Assembly (NCBI GenBank): GCA_037975125.1 | Contig: JAJQOW010000023.1 | Span: forward strand, 969,501-1,033,500 | Source: Latrodectus hesperus | Lineage: Eukaryota > Arthropoda > Arachnida > Araneae > Theridiidae | Direction of reading: 5' to 3' | DNA length: 64,000 bases | Shown: positions 12,801-25,815 of the stretch, one piece after another | Numbering within the stretch: the first letter of the stretch is position 1 | Layout of the letters: each line of letters starts with the position of its first letter | The notes under the pieces: model-generated | Told to the model about the DNA's origin: nothing | The model's database searches: none | Seen by the model: only the letters and a program-made list of their open reading frames with translations | Made by a program: the position numbers and the translations under genes

Positions 12801-14858
12801 CTTACATTATGGATTAAGTAAAAAGAAACAAGATAAAAAAATCCTGTTGAAGATTAAAAATCTTGTATACTCGGAATGTAGAAACTGCCATCTCAAAACA
12901 CTTAACGCCAAAGTGACCTTTGTTAATGTTTTCTGCTAGATGCATGCAAAGGAATTAAAAACGGTTTCATTAATTTATTGGCATAGTGTATATATGTGCC
13001 ATAATAGTCATTACTAATTGAAATTTTCTTTAACTTCATTTAAATCTTAGTAATAGGAGTTGTATGTCATATCATTGAAGTTTGAAAAGATAATTTTGAT
13101 TGTAAATTTATCCTATATTTCTAAAATACTTATTCGTCACGTTGATTTTATACGTAACATCAAACTGAATTGAAAATCCAAAATATTGTCCTAATAAAAA
13201 TTAATACTTAATCATTAGAAACAAAACTGCTTGCTATGATTTTACTATTACTGATTTTAGAAGTAGTTTTCTTAGAGCAATACTTATTTTGTATTGGAAA
13301 TTGATTTAAGTTTTATTTCAAATAGAAAGCATGGAAAAGTTATTAGTATATCTTTCAAAGAGAAATTTTCCAAGAAACCAAAACGAAATTTTAAACACAA
13401 ATTTAAATTTCATGATAAATAGAAATATTGAGTACCCTATTAAAACTCCATTTAAGCATAGAAATGTAATTTTTTTATTAAAAAAATTATCCGTACCAAC
13501 TGAAGTACTAGTATTATAAATTTGTCATTAATGCAAATACGAAGATCAAATTTATTATTGAATTACTGTTTAGTTATTTACTTGGAAATATTAACTATGA
13601 CTATTTAATTAAATATATATACTATGTTCGATTACAATTTTTTCACTGTATTTGACGGTTCACTCTTCTGAGAAGATGAGATTCAATGTAATTTCATTTT
13701 CTCCTTTTTAAGCTTGCAAGTCATGCAGTTTCTTTGTGTATTATTCTATTGTTCTTTAAAACTCGTTTGCTGTTTTGTGACTCTTTATGTAGACACTCAA
13801 AAGAAAAATCAGAAGAAAAACAGAATGCCTGCTAAATTCTCTTCCGGTAAAACGGGCAGTTTTCCTCAAATGATGTATAATTGTGTTTTATTTATTGTGA
13901 ATCGCATGGTTGATCCTTCTTAAATTACTTTATTAGTTCTAGTAAAATGATCAAAATTTCTTTTTGTGTCATTTTGTATTTCGCGAATTCGAACCTACAA
14001 GTTATTGATGTTTCCTTAAATTTCCAAATCATAAAGGTCTTCGACCGCCAAATGTGTAATGATTTTCGTGATTGTTTATTGTATTACTATATATATCACC
14101 TAATTTGATATCGTTCAAGTTTTCATTCCCTTCAAATAAACAGTCTATAGTAACACAATTTTTGAAAATTCGAAGTGGGATATTTAGAATTGTGCATGTA
14201 ACAAAATAGTCTTAAATTTATGAGGATGAGTTTCATTGATTTTTTGTTGATAAGTTTTTATAATATATAATATAATAAATTATATATAATAACGATAAAA
14301 GATAAGAATGAGATTGATAAGAGAAAGATAATTTTTGTGATTTTTCAATATTGATGGTTGATTTTCTCTTCTATTTTTCATACCCTGATTTTGCCAATAT
14401 AATTAGAGTATGTTTGCTTTATATTACATTAAGTATTAAATTCATTTTATGAAATATATATACCTGCCAATAATTTAATAAAGTTCCGGTTGAAAACTTT
14501 AAATAAAAGTTTTTGTTTATTGAGCTAGATAAAATGTTTATTTTACATTTAACACATGTTCTCACACTTATTTGCTTTTATTTTCAAATCAATTTAATAT
14601 TTAATTCTCCATTAATTTTGGAATTTCTTAACATGAAATGTATTTTTAAATTAAAATCACAACGTTAATTGCATTAGCTTATTATTTTCCTTATACAGAT
14701 TAGTAACTTGAAATAATTTTTCTTTGTACTAATAATTCAGGCGTTCCGTGTTAAGGCTATATTACACTGTTTGGAACAACTGTACCGTAACTCCAAGGCT
14801 ACGCTTCACACTTGTTACAGTTTTTAAAAAATTGCAAAATTGTTCTACTGTTCCAATG

Positions 14859-14914
14859 AAATCTCGTTTGCTGTTTTGATTTACTCGTCACGTTTATGAC
14901 CTCAAACGAGATTT
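14859..14914. repeat. 12-bp inverted repeat with 32-base loop
   Basis: AAATCTCGTTTG (14859-14870) and CAAACGAGATTT (14903-14914) are exact reverse complements, inside a slightly GC-richer patch (about 14740-14960) that could be a worn MITE. Confidence 0.7.
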
Positions 14915-15837
14915 TGACACCCAGTTACACTTTATAAAAGGTGACGTCTCTTACTAATTGATAACTTCACTCATCGTATATTTCCAACGTAAGAACTTCG
15001 TAAAGGTTGAATGCTATTGGTTTATTTTTTCTAATTTATTTTGAATTAGAAAAAATATGGTTTCTCTCTTAATCTGATAATTTCGGATAACTAGAGCCAT
15101 CTTTTTATATTTTCCCCTTTATATTTAATTTACATTTTATTTTATTCAATGTAAATTTAGTTTTAAAAAGCATTCCTTAAATGTTATTCCATAAAAACGC
15201 TTTGAAAAATAAGCATTTTAAAAGCACTCTAACCGTGTATTTTTTATTTCAAAGAAAATAGCAATTTGGGAAAAAGTATTGTAATAAAAGTAACTGGAAA
15301 AAAAAGCTATCTGATAATTATAAAACTATCACTTCAATTTCAATCGGAATCTGTATATTTGTGTGCCTAAGACTGGCATGTATTTCTATGTAATCGTAAC
15401 TTAAAAAAAGTTAAGTAGAAATATTGACATAATTTTTCATTCTATTTTATTTATTTTAAATAAAATATGTGCTCAATACAACTTTTTGAATATTCATTTC
15501 ATATATTGAACCACTACTCGATTTATTTCGAAATTTAAATCCAAATGATGGATGAATTATTTTTGGTTCTCAACGCAATTTTAAGTAAATTCTATTCAAA
15601 GTATAGAAAGTAATATCGTTATAATTTTTTCATGTTACGTTTGTATATCCAAAGAATGTTTGTGGAAAACAGCTCATGAAAAGAGTTATGAGCATTCTTC
15701 CAAAAATTATCTTTAAAAAATTGGATTGAGTTCTCTGTCATTCAGTCGTTGATAAAAACATTTCTAAAAATTTTTGGACACAGTCGGCAGCAGTATAGTT
15801 AAACCTTGTGTGCTTTCAATTCATTTCATTGGTTTGA

Positions 15838-15957
15838 GTCTACTTTGAGCGAAGATGTTTGTGTAGTAGTTTGGAATCAATTTTGAACTGTAGGGTCTCG
15901 TCGAGTTCGCACTAGTGTGTAAAAAGTGATTGTAGAATGATTACCGAACCAAAAGAA
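15838..15957 (+). mobile_element. SINE family G relic
   Basis: GATGTTTGTGTAGTAGTTTG, GAATCAATTTTGAACTGTAG and GTGTGTAAAAAGTGATTGTA align in order with the family G body. The head is lost or unrecognisable. Confidence 0.6.
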
Positions 15958-17564
15958 TTTTGATTTGCTTTAAAGTATTTTCCGACCGAAGTTTTCCTAT
16001 ATTGAAATTCCTTTTTGGAATTGTATTTAATGAGTTCAGAAGATCTAGTATGGCTGAGAACTATTTTTCGAACTCCTTTCTTTAAAATCAGATTCTTTGG
16101 AAGTTCGATAAATTAAAAATACAAAGCATTATAATTGGTTTCGCGCAAAGATTTTTTAATTCAATTAATTTTGATATTTTATGTTTCCTTATAAAAATTA
16201 GTGCTATATATTATGTTCATATGTATGAGAATTTTTCAATAGCAGTTTATATCTTAAATAGCCATTTCAAGCTGGGATACAAGCTGCATTTGAGCTAACT
16301 ATTTTCGCATCTATTGTATTCTGGAATCTTAAGCATATATAGAAGTATATTATTAAAATTACTGGCTGTATAAATTGTGAATGTAATATTTTTGAAGGAA
16401 AGTTTAATTTTTCAGTTTTCTTTTTATCGAAATTTTTTTCTAAATCTTATGAATTTTTTCAACGTATTCAAGGTGTAAGAATTAAATTTTGAAACTTTAC
16501 TTCCAGATGTAAAAAGAATTTGCCTGCTATGGCGAAAAAATATTATTTAAATGGCCCCTGTTTTCATCAAAGTAGACTAATTTATTATTAAAAATTGGAT
16601 AATTTTTTTTATTATCGAGATTTACACTAATGTGCAAATAATATAGCAGACTCGTACAGAATATATTTTCCATTAAATTAATCCTCTGGAAATGGTTTCC
16701 TGCAGAATTAATCTTCGCGAAAATCTTTTTCGGAAGTATTTATCAGGTGAAATGTTGAATGATAGGTGTAGAAGAAAATGTCACGTTATGTCAATGCCAA
16801 GGTTAAGTTTTCCGTTGAGGTACCAACGTAAATTCACGCTCTGGTGCTTCCAACGTTAACATCTTCTGGAATAGACTTTCATCAAGCAAATCGTTTTGTT
16901 AACGGTCTGGTGTAAGTTGTTTTTATATCGTAATTTTTACTATGGACCGCGTTCCATGAATATTTTATTATAAGAAGTGGTTACATGAGAGAGATTTTGT
17001 TCAGGAGGGGGTTGATCTGATTTGTTTGGTAACACAAAAACTGCAGCAGTTCTTCATCCAAGCACAGTGTTTTGGCAGTTAAATCCATATCTAAATATAT
17101 ATTGGGAGAAAATAATTTGGATAAGTCTTGCTGTTGAGCTCAGTGAACTTCTCCAATTTTATAAAAGTATTTTGATGACAAATCCGAGTTAACACTGAGA
17201 AGCTATTGGAAATTTTGCTTTCTTAAAACCACACGGAGCATTGCATTTTAAATCTGTATTGACTCTGCGAAGGAAAACATCAATTGAAAATATATTTAAA
17301 CAGGTGAATGAAAATAGTAAAATTAAGGTATTGGCAAGCAGTATTACCTTATAAGGTTGTTGTGTAATAAACTTTTCAAACATACGCGTATTGCTTCTCT
17401 TCATTTTATTTAAATTTAAAAAAAGTTTTATTGGAGCTTTAATAAAGCTGTTGCAATAAATAGTCTTACTCAAATTTCTATAGCTTCATTCTCACCTTAT
17501 TTCTATTTTCCCACTAATCGTGGGCCTTTGATTTCTCATGATTTTTACTAGTTTTTGAATATAC

Positions 17565-17580
17565 AAAAAAAAAAAAAAAA
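17565..17580 (+). repeat. Poly-A run, 16 bases
   Basis: Uninterrupted A run in AT-rich DNA; no retroposed body recognised beside it. Confidence 0.9.
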
Positions 17581-20500
17581 GAAGCGTCATTATATTTATG
17601 CAAGAATTCTGATTACTTGAATTGAGAATCTGAATTTAGAAGTAAATTTGCATTAAAATTTTTAATTTTGGGCATTTTCTTTTTTACGAAATAATTCCCC
17701 ATTTTAATTTTTAGTAGTTACCAAAAGAGTAAACTTTCCTGGAGTTATATTAAATATTTCATAGCGCTAGCTAGTAATGTCTACTAGAAGCTTTCAGTAG
17801 TAATGCTTTTATGTTTTGAATTAAACACACATTTATTTCAACATTTAAATTCTCCAATCAGTAAATAAAATCCCTGTGTAAAATGTAAATTTTATGCGAA
17901 GTGAGAATCTTAAATATGTTTTGCTTAATTTATTTCCATTTATTTGAAATCTATTTGCTGAAATTTAAATAAACATGTTTATAATTTTTTTAGAAATTGA
18001 TAACTGAGAAGAAAGTTGGTCTGAAAAGTCAGGTCAAAAAAGAGAAGCTGAATGTTTTTAATTTAGTAACTATGATTCTGTGAATATCTTTCGATTAGGG
18101 TCATTTCATTAAACATTTTTTCGTAGAGTCGCAGGGTGGTGGTCTTACATTGTTCTTACAATTTAAACTTTCCGTTTAATGAATATGTTACTTTCACTTG
18201 TTAGTTGAAGTTCATAAACTCAATTAATCTTAATATTTTCAAAAAATGTTAGAATAATTTCAAATTACTCTGCAATCAATATTTACCGAAAGGGAATTGA
18301 CACTACCTTTTTGATTGCTAAATGGAGATGATTGATTGCGTACTCATCAATTTCTATCGCTAGATATTTCGCTCATCTCGAGTGTTACAGCCCTTGTCGA
18401 ATTTAGCACGCGACCGTTATCGAAGGACAAAGAGAAAATAAATTAGAGCCTTTTTTCTGTGAATGGAGCTAAAGGTCATCGCGCCGTAAGGATCTACTCG
18501 CGTGTATCTGAACGAAAAAGCCTCTAAATAATGTTTGGGCAACACCTGTGTGATGTAATTTTCGAACCCTTGTCCCCGTTACTTCTCGAAAATCGCGGCT
18601 TTTTTTATTTATTTCAGCCCACATCTTTCTCCTGTTGGTTGCGATTCTTCAGCGAAATTTGGCAATCAATTGATTGTTCAGGAAGCCGCCATGAAATGGA
18701 ATCTAAGTATTTCTGTTATTGCATGTTTTGAGCCGTGAACATTATTAACATGATGAACAGAATTTCGCAAAATCTGAGTATACTGTTCTTGAAGTCGTAA
18801 GGAATTTTCAATCATTTCAGAAGTGAAATGAGAATTTCTGTAACAAGATCTAGATTGTGGTACTACTGTTACTAATAATTTTTATTTTACTTATTTCCAT
18901 GCATTTGTATTATTAGATGTATTTATTTTGTTTATCATTTATATGTAGGCCAGTTTAAATGCGTGAATCTTTCTAAATGATTTGCTATCATTGAATAAGA
19001 ATTTTGATCTTGTTAAAGAAATCAAGGGATAGTATGATATGGTGTTTAAAATCTAGCTAAACTTTCATCCATATCCAGTTCTTTTAATTTTACATTTATT
19101 AATCAGTTAAGTTAAATTCGTTGAATCAACCTAAGCATTTTTGTATAGAAATGTTAATCTAAAAAGCAAACCATATATCGGAAATTAGTGTAAACATGGG
19201 TCCATTATCACATTTAAAGTATAAAAATTTTTTAGGACACACACACATTGGAAAAAGATTTTCGATTTGGATTATTCTGTTGAATAAATGTATCATCAAT
19301 CTCAAAAAAGCAGCAGTTAGATAAGCAGTAGAAACAAAGGTTCTAGATACTAATAAATTGTATATATTTTCACTTCTATAATACTAATATTCTTGAAATC
19401 AGAATTGTTAGTTATCAGAAAGGGTCCGACTTGAACACAAATTTTTCTGTCAATTTTAACAGGATATTTGGCGGAGAAGAAAATGCAGCTTTTTTAAAAG
19501 ATGTGCTCTTTAGCTAATACGTATAAACATCAGAAAGATACCAGAAAATTTCTACACGACAAGCATGTTCAGGATACTAAATACAAATATTTTAAGTGCT
19601 ACTACTCTTAGTGTGGACTAAATGTTTCACTATATTCTTTGTAGTGGAAGGTTCCATCATATGAGGCTATGTTGGACCATGGGATATGAATTTGTCTTCA
19701 TGGCTTGTGAAATTTAGATTCCTTCCAAATCGTAAATATTAGGGTTAGTAAAAAGCAACTTCCAATGTGACATCTAACATTTTACAAATTCTTTAGTTTC
19801 TGAAATTATATCTATTTTGTTTTGTAATTTGATTCAATGTTTTTTGTAAGAATATTAAACGTCACTTTAAAAAAAATAAGCTGGCTTTTAGACGAAGTGT
19901 TTTAATTGTTCCTAGAATTCCGAAGTGTAAAACTAATTTATGACAGCAATCTTTTAGAATTGGGAAATGGATTATAATCAATTAAGTATTTCTATCGTGT
20001 TTCATATGAGTAAATATTTCATCCAAACTCAATTTTATGAACGTTCTTATTAGACGGAATGAATCTTAAAAAGAAAAAGCCGTGTAAAATATTCAATTAT
20101 CCCACGTGTCCATTTGATTAGGTGCGCTCTTTTGCGATTCCGCAATAATTATGATCCGTGAACTTGGTGATGGTTTTCAAACGAGGACGTAGCGTAAGTA
20201 TAGTGAACGAAATTAATGTGGTAGATTATAATAAGTTGAACTGACATAATTCGGGCGATGAATTAGCGATCGGTGAAGCGGGGCATGGTTGGCTCGCATA
20301 CCCAGATGGGTGATGAGAATGCCTTCGTGGTTTTCTATTGTTATATGCAATCATGTTGATTAGCGCCAAGATTTAGGTTGATGTTTTTGAAGCCACAATG
20401 CCTATGAAATGCATAATTTATTAATGGTACATATGATAATCTGTAAGGTTATACGAGGTATTTTCATTTTAGTGGAAGTGACCCTAAACTTGATTAATTA

Positions 20501-20895
20501 TCGTCTGTTCCATTTAGTTTTCGATTTAAATCGGCTAGTATTCATTTTAATCTGAAAATTTATTCTATCAGGCTTATGGATATTTAACTTATTTAATTTT
20601 TTAAAATTGTTTGTGAATATGAAAGTATAAGCATGAAGTTTCTACATATTACAAGTTACAGTTTAAAACTTCAGTGTTATATTTTTATTAAACTCTGGCT
20701 TTTAAACTCATAAATTTTTTTAAAGGTGCCTTTAGAATCTAACTTCTTCAGTTTTTTATATATTTTTATTGGCAGTTAACATAAGGATAACAAATTTCTC
20801 CAATTGAATTTGAGCTTAATTTTCTTGTATGAAGAGCATTGACTCACGCATCCATTTCGTGAGAATAATTCACACGATTTCTGTGTGTTTGCCTT

Positions 20896-20912
20896 TATAT
20901 ATATATATATAT
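20896..20912. repeat. (TA)n microsatellite
   Basis: Eight and a half uninterrupted TA units. Confidence 0.9.
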
Positions 20913-22789
20913 TTATAATAAACATGTTGAGTGAAATATGCACGAAAGAAAAATGAACTGTCAAAATGGGGGTAACAACCATATTGTCATATTTTGTGGA
21001 ATTTTTTTTCCTCGAAACGATTATCGATGTTTGTAATATTCCGATTAGAAATGGCAAAATTTCTTGACTAATCACAAAAGAAAATGATTTTGTAACTTCG
21101 CGCATACTTTGAATCACGTTATCATTCGATTCTTAACTCGCGAAATATAGATAAGCGAGTTTAATTGCTTTGTGATTGTAAAAATACCTTAAGAGGAACG
21201 TTGATAAGTGATAAACTGTAAGATTTAATTGTATAACAGACGTGAAAAATCAGATTGTGCTTATTAAATATCGGAACTATGTATATTTATATTGTATTTT
21301 AATGGTGCGCAGTTGTGAAGTACATGTGTACGTCGTCGTTTAAATAGGTTTTCTACTCACGCGTCTTGCTAGAATTAATAAAATTGCTTAATTTTTGCGA
21401 TTTGAACTTTTACGAGAAATAATTTCGATAAAATAAAATTTAAAAGTTAAAAATAGTGTTAAGGAAAGGTTTCTTTTAATTGAAGGACGTCATGATTAAG
21501 ATTTATGTAGGTATTTGGCATTTTTAAGTGTTTGCATAATATTTTGCTGAATTTTTTATGTATTTGCATAATATATTTTTTTATGTAACGCTTTCTGATC
21601 TTGGTTATTTCTACAGAATTCCAGAGTTGTTATGTTAAGGGAACTTTTTATGTATCTTAATTAAAATGATTGCTTAATATTTAATATCGTGATTTAACTG
21701 CGGTTCATAATGATGAAGCTTCATGGTTTTTTGGCCTGCTTTGATTGAGAAATATCTGAAAGCGTGCTCAAGAAAAGTTTTTCGTCTATTGTAGTTACAC
21801 AGTTACTTTTCTTTTTTTTTTTCTGAGAAAGTCTTACATTATTTGTAAAAATATTTCGGAGGAATATTTAAATAAATTGTGTGTGTGAGTGTGATTATGT
21901 TAAGAATTTCGGTCGTTATTTATAGCTACTCATCATTATGTTCAGTTATTGGAAATAAAACTGATTTATATTTTATTTGCAATTAATGTTCCAATTATAA
22001 CTTAAGGAAGCTTTCCGTATAAATTGCAGAGGGGTGTATTGAAAGTTGCAATTTCAGACTGTTTTAGCGTGTTCGTGTGTGCTGTATGATATTCGTAAAT
22101 ATTTTATTTCTTCCTGCCACTATTTAACGGCAGACAATTTTATTTCTTCCTAGATACATTTCGGTCAATTTTAATCATTTTCCTTATCAAATTATTCTTG
22201 CTTTATTATTCTCTTAACTTTTTTCGAAGTGATAAAACTTGTTTTTCTGTAGATAACTAGGAAAAAAAAGTTAACCTTCCAGACTCCGGTGCCATATTGT
22301 ATCATCTTAGATATGACTGTTTATTTTTATTAATCGCTTTGCTTTTTAATGTGTTCCACTTGGGCTCAATAGTTCCATTGCGGTTTTTAGAGATCTGGGT
22401 CGATATACCACTTTCTTTCAGCGCTGGCGATAACTTAATTTATTTTCATAGTGCTTTAATTTTTTAAATTGGTACCAGCCTCGTAGATATGCCTCGTAAA
22501 AAGGCTATTTTCGAAGCAATCGTTGGATGTTCTACTTGCCTTAAATGTTTATTAAATAAAAGAGGTTTACTTGTTATGGTGAAGTAAAATTTATTCTCAT
22601 AATTATATTTCTGTTCTATTCTGTAATTTGCGTATTGTATATGGGAATTTAATTGAGTTGAGAATTTGGATCATATACTTGGATTTCTTCTGACTTGATT
22701 GATGACGAGTTCATACATATACTTATGAATTCAACTATAAAGGCTTATTTTGCTTCACCAAATGCTTGAATTTATACTTGCGCGAAGTT

Positions 22790-23066
22790 ACACCAGTACG
22801 CTTCCCTGTACATAGCCCTCAGTTGGGATTTATTAGTTAGTCTAGGTGGGAGTACGCTTGATTTAGAAGTTGGAATTAAGTATAAGACCTCCTAATACTT
22901 GATCTGCCAACCACAGATGTATTAATTTCACTTGGAGGACATAAGTGACCACGACGTGTTGAACGTGCCCCAGATGCCTTTGTTGAACACGACGGATTTT
23001 TGGAATTTGAACTCGCTACCTTCCGATAATAACGTCGCCCTAATCAATCAGGCCACCGTGGCCCAT
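22790..23066 (-). mobile_element. tRNA-derived SINE, family F
   Basis: On the minus strand the right end reads as a tRNA head. GGCCACGGTGGCCTGATTGA leads into TTAGGGCG (A-box region about 23036-23055), then GAGTTCAAATTCC is the B box (23002-23014). The body runs leftwards through GC-richer sequence; the left end near 22790 is a guess. A 94-codon open frame (22932-23216, +) lies antisense to it and is not a gene. A short related head is at 9728-9830. Confidence 0.68.
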
Positions 23067-25613
23067 ACTTACCTGTGGAATTTGTGGGAAAATTGTTTAT
23101 ATTATACGCAGATGTTTATTATTTTGAGTATTACAATAGTGTGTCATTTCTTTGTCAAAAAGATAGAAATTTACAGCCAATATAAATACTATTCAAAAAA
23201 AATTTTGAAATTTTAATATGTCAAAATAAAAAAGATAAATATTTTTTTTTTGCCTTGTATTCTGTACTAATAAGGGATGAATGTATCCGTAGCTAGTCCA
23301 AACCCAGACCTGTTTTTTAGAAAGTGTGTATGTGTGAAAAGAATATATATTAATACTTCATATATTCACGCTAATAAATGATTAAATGCTAAAAAATTTT
23401 CGCTATAGTTTATGATGAGAAAATAGATTATATTTTAAATTAATGACTGGATTTTTTTTTTTACTTTGTTCTCGATTTAAATTTTTTTATCTCAGCAAGC
23501 CAAACTGTATAACAATTTTTTTCTAAAATATATGTAACTATGCAAAAATTGTGTATCACTTTTTTGGTACAAAGTTAAATATTCATATCACACTAATATG
23601 CTTTTGAAAGTACATCTTGAGGAAACTTTTTTGCATTTCGTCAATAGAGTATATTGCTTCTCTCAAATCATTTACTTCGTTAATTTTATGTTCTCATTCC
23701 TTTTGAATTGATGAATAATATGAAATGATGGTGTAATGCATATTTCCAATTATATCTATTTTCTATAATTATACTACGAATGTCTGATATTGACAATAAT
23801 CACACATTCGCATATTGGTTGATAATGACTTTATGAATGTGCTTATCAGTTCGGATTCTAAAATTCAAAAACTGAAGGAGTATCCATACATGTAAAATAA
23901 GTTTTCCGTATAAAATAGAGCTTTATTTATAGATTTTTTAAGTATGTCTACATAACGTTACCTCAGATTTTTATTTTAGCTTTTTACCTTATTGGACCCA
24001 AACAAATGTGAGTGGAATTTCATTGTCTTATTGATTATGTAGGAACTATGAATTCTAAAATCTATTCTCTTAGCCTGTATGCGGAAATCAGTTTCACGGA
24101 AAGATGGGTTTTCCGACAAAGAGACAATGGACTCTTGCTGAGTTACTATTTCATAACACAAATCAAGTGGTCAATCGGATTTCAAAAACGTAACTACTCT
24201 CAATTCTTTGAAGGTCAAAATTACACTCAACAATAGGTGTGTTTCTTGGCTCATAATTTAGAGATACTATTTCACGAAGTCGTTGGACAATCTGAAACTT
24301 CATGGCCGGCTTTAACATCATGAGAAGCACTGGTAAATGTCTCCATTTCTTTGTTCGTGGAAACTTGAGATCCACGATTCTCTGTATTCGTAAAATACAG
24401 AAGATGGCTTGAAATGTGAAGGCGTAAGTAGCTATGATGATTCACATGAAACATATTTTATACCATTTCGAGGTCCAGATATTTGTGTGCAACTTTTACC
24501 TTGGATTAAGAAAAATCGTTTACAAAAACAAAATGGCAAAATAGAATTCTAAAAATTGTTTCAAACCGTGGAGTTAGAATTATTTAAAATTTTTTGGTTT
24601 GTTCTTGTTTTTCTTTTTGAATGTCACCTTTTCTGTTCTGTGGTTGCCAGTTGGGTGGGCGCCAAGTCTCGCGTCGGAATTCTTTAGTCATTCTGTGTGT
24701 AATATGATATTCCATTTTTTTATTACAATAAGTGCTTATGATTTGTGTGTTTCACTTTGCATAATAATGACATTAATCCTGGTTATTTTTTAAATTTAAC
24801 AGGGAAATATTTGTTTATTTTGATGCTTTTATCTGGTGTGAATTTGAAAAATTGTGTTGATTTATGGAATTGTTAATTTTATATTGTCGGATTATGTTAT
24901 CCTTTTCAATTTTTTAATTGAAATTTTGAACTATTCGACCGACTACATAATACGATATCTTGAATTGTTGAGTTTCGCGTTAAAATAACGCAAGTAAATT
25001 TATCATGTATTATACCAGCCCTCTATTTTAATGTGACCTCTTAAAACTGGATGAATAATGACTTAAGTATATATTTCCCTTTTCTGAATTACTCAAGATT
25101 ATTCTTAAGTAAATAAAATCCCCGATGTGTATTTACCACCAGTATTCTTTTTATTTACGTGGCTTTGAATAGAAATTATGAAACGTTTTTTCACTCTTTA
25201 TTTATGGAATAAATCCGAAATTGTTCACGCGTTTAGAAGATGAGTGCTTTTAGTGGTCTTATCTCGTGCCGGAAAGCTGTGAAGTGTTGCTAGAATAGCT
25301 CATAGCCGATCTACTTATTTTTCATTTCAAATTATCTGAAATTACGATATGCTTTTGTAAGCCTTAAGATTTCTTTTGCGAAGAAATTATTCTGTCATTT
25401 ATGTAATTTTTAAAAATAAATGGAAGTTAATCTTTTAACTCATAGATGAATTTTTTGAACAACTTCAGTTTTGGGATCGACTCATCTATTTTTAAATCTT
25501 AACGTAAAATTTTAATTTTAAGCAAATGTGTAAAAATTGTTTACTCATTTCAAGACTTTTCTTATTCAATTTTACCCTGTATGCGGTATTAATAGGATAA
25601 TAGCCCATCTTTA
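23067..25613. other. AT-rich non-coding stretch
   Basis: The region 24000-24450 has several overlapping short frames, mostly on the minus strand (23976-24161, 24163-24375 and 24272-24454), and slightly better base balance. It could be a worn transposon coding remnant, but no domain is recognised. The rest shows nothing. Confidence 0.4.
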
Positions 25614-25765
25614 AGCCCTATCTGGCTTTTGGTGCAACAGCTCATGGATTTGATTCCCATTTCGTGAATATGATTTGGAATTACCACTTTAAATTGCGAC
25701 TCGATCGTATTAGCCTTCATATGAAAAGTGAGCTTAGAATGATAAATTCATTAGGTTTAAAATAT
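25614..25765 (+). mobile_element. SINE family G relic with a duplicated 3' end
   Basis: A worn T-arm, CATGGATTTGATTCCCAT, is followed by GATTTGGAATTACCACTTTA and ATTAGCCTTCATATGAAAAG, which align in order with the family G reference. Its 3' end forms the first unit of the exact 50-bp tandem duplication listed separately. Confidence 0.55.
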
Positions 25766-25815
25766 TTCATATGAAAAGTGAGCTTAGAATGATAAATTCA
25801 TTAGGTTTAAAATAT
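25716..25815 (+). repeat. Exact 2 x 50-bp tandem duplication
   Basis: A 50-bp unit beginning TTCATATGAAAAGTGAGCTT occurs twice head to tail with no differences (25716-25765 and 25766-25815). The first unit covers the end of a SINE relic, so the duplication is a local event later than the SINE's decay. Confidence 0.95.

Larger units (their letters stand above)
9280..22789. other. AT-rich non-coding stretch, intron or intergenic
   Basis: It holds the SINE pieces at 9.7 and 15.8 kb, the inverted repeat at 14.9 kb, the (TA)n at 20.9 kb and a CpG-richer patch around 18340-18560 with no coding logic. I found no exon with kinase similarity on either strand. Confidence 0.5.

Noticed and set aside
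22932..23216. 94-codon frame (+)
   Set aside because: Antisense to SINE F; the tRNA-like boxes explain the sequence.
23976..24454. Transposase-like remnant on the minus strand
   Set aside because: Several adjacent short frames suggested it, but no motif could be matched to a family.
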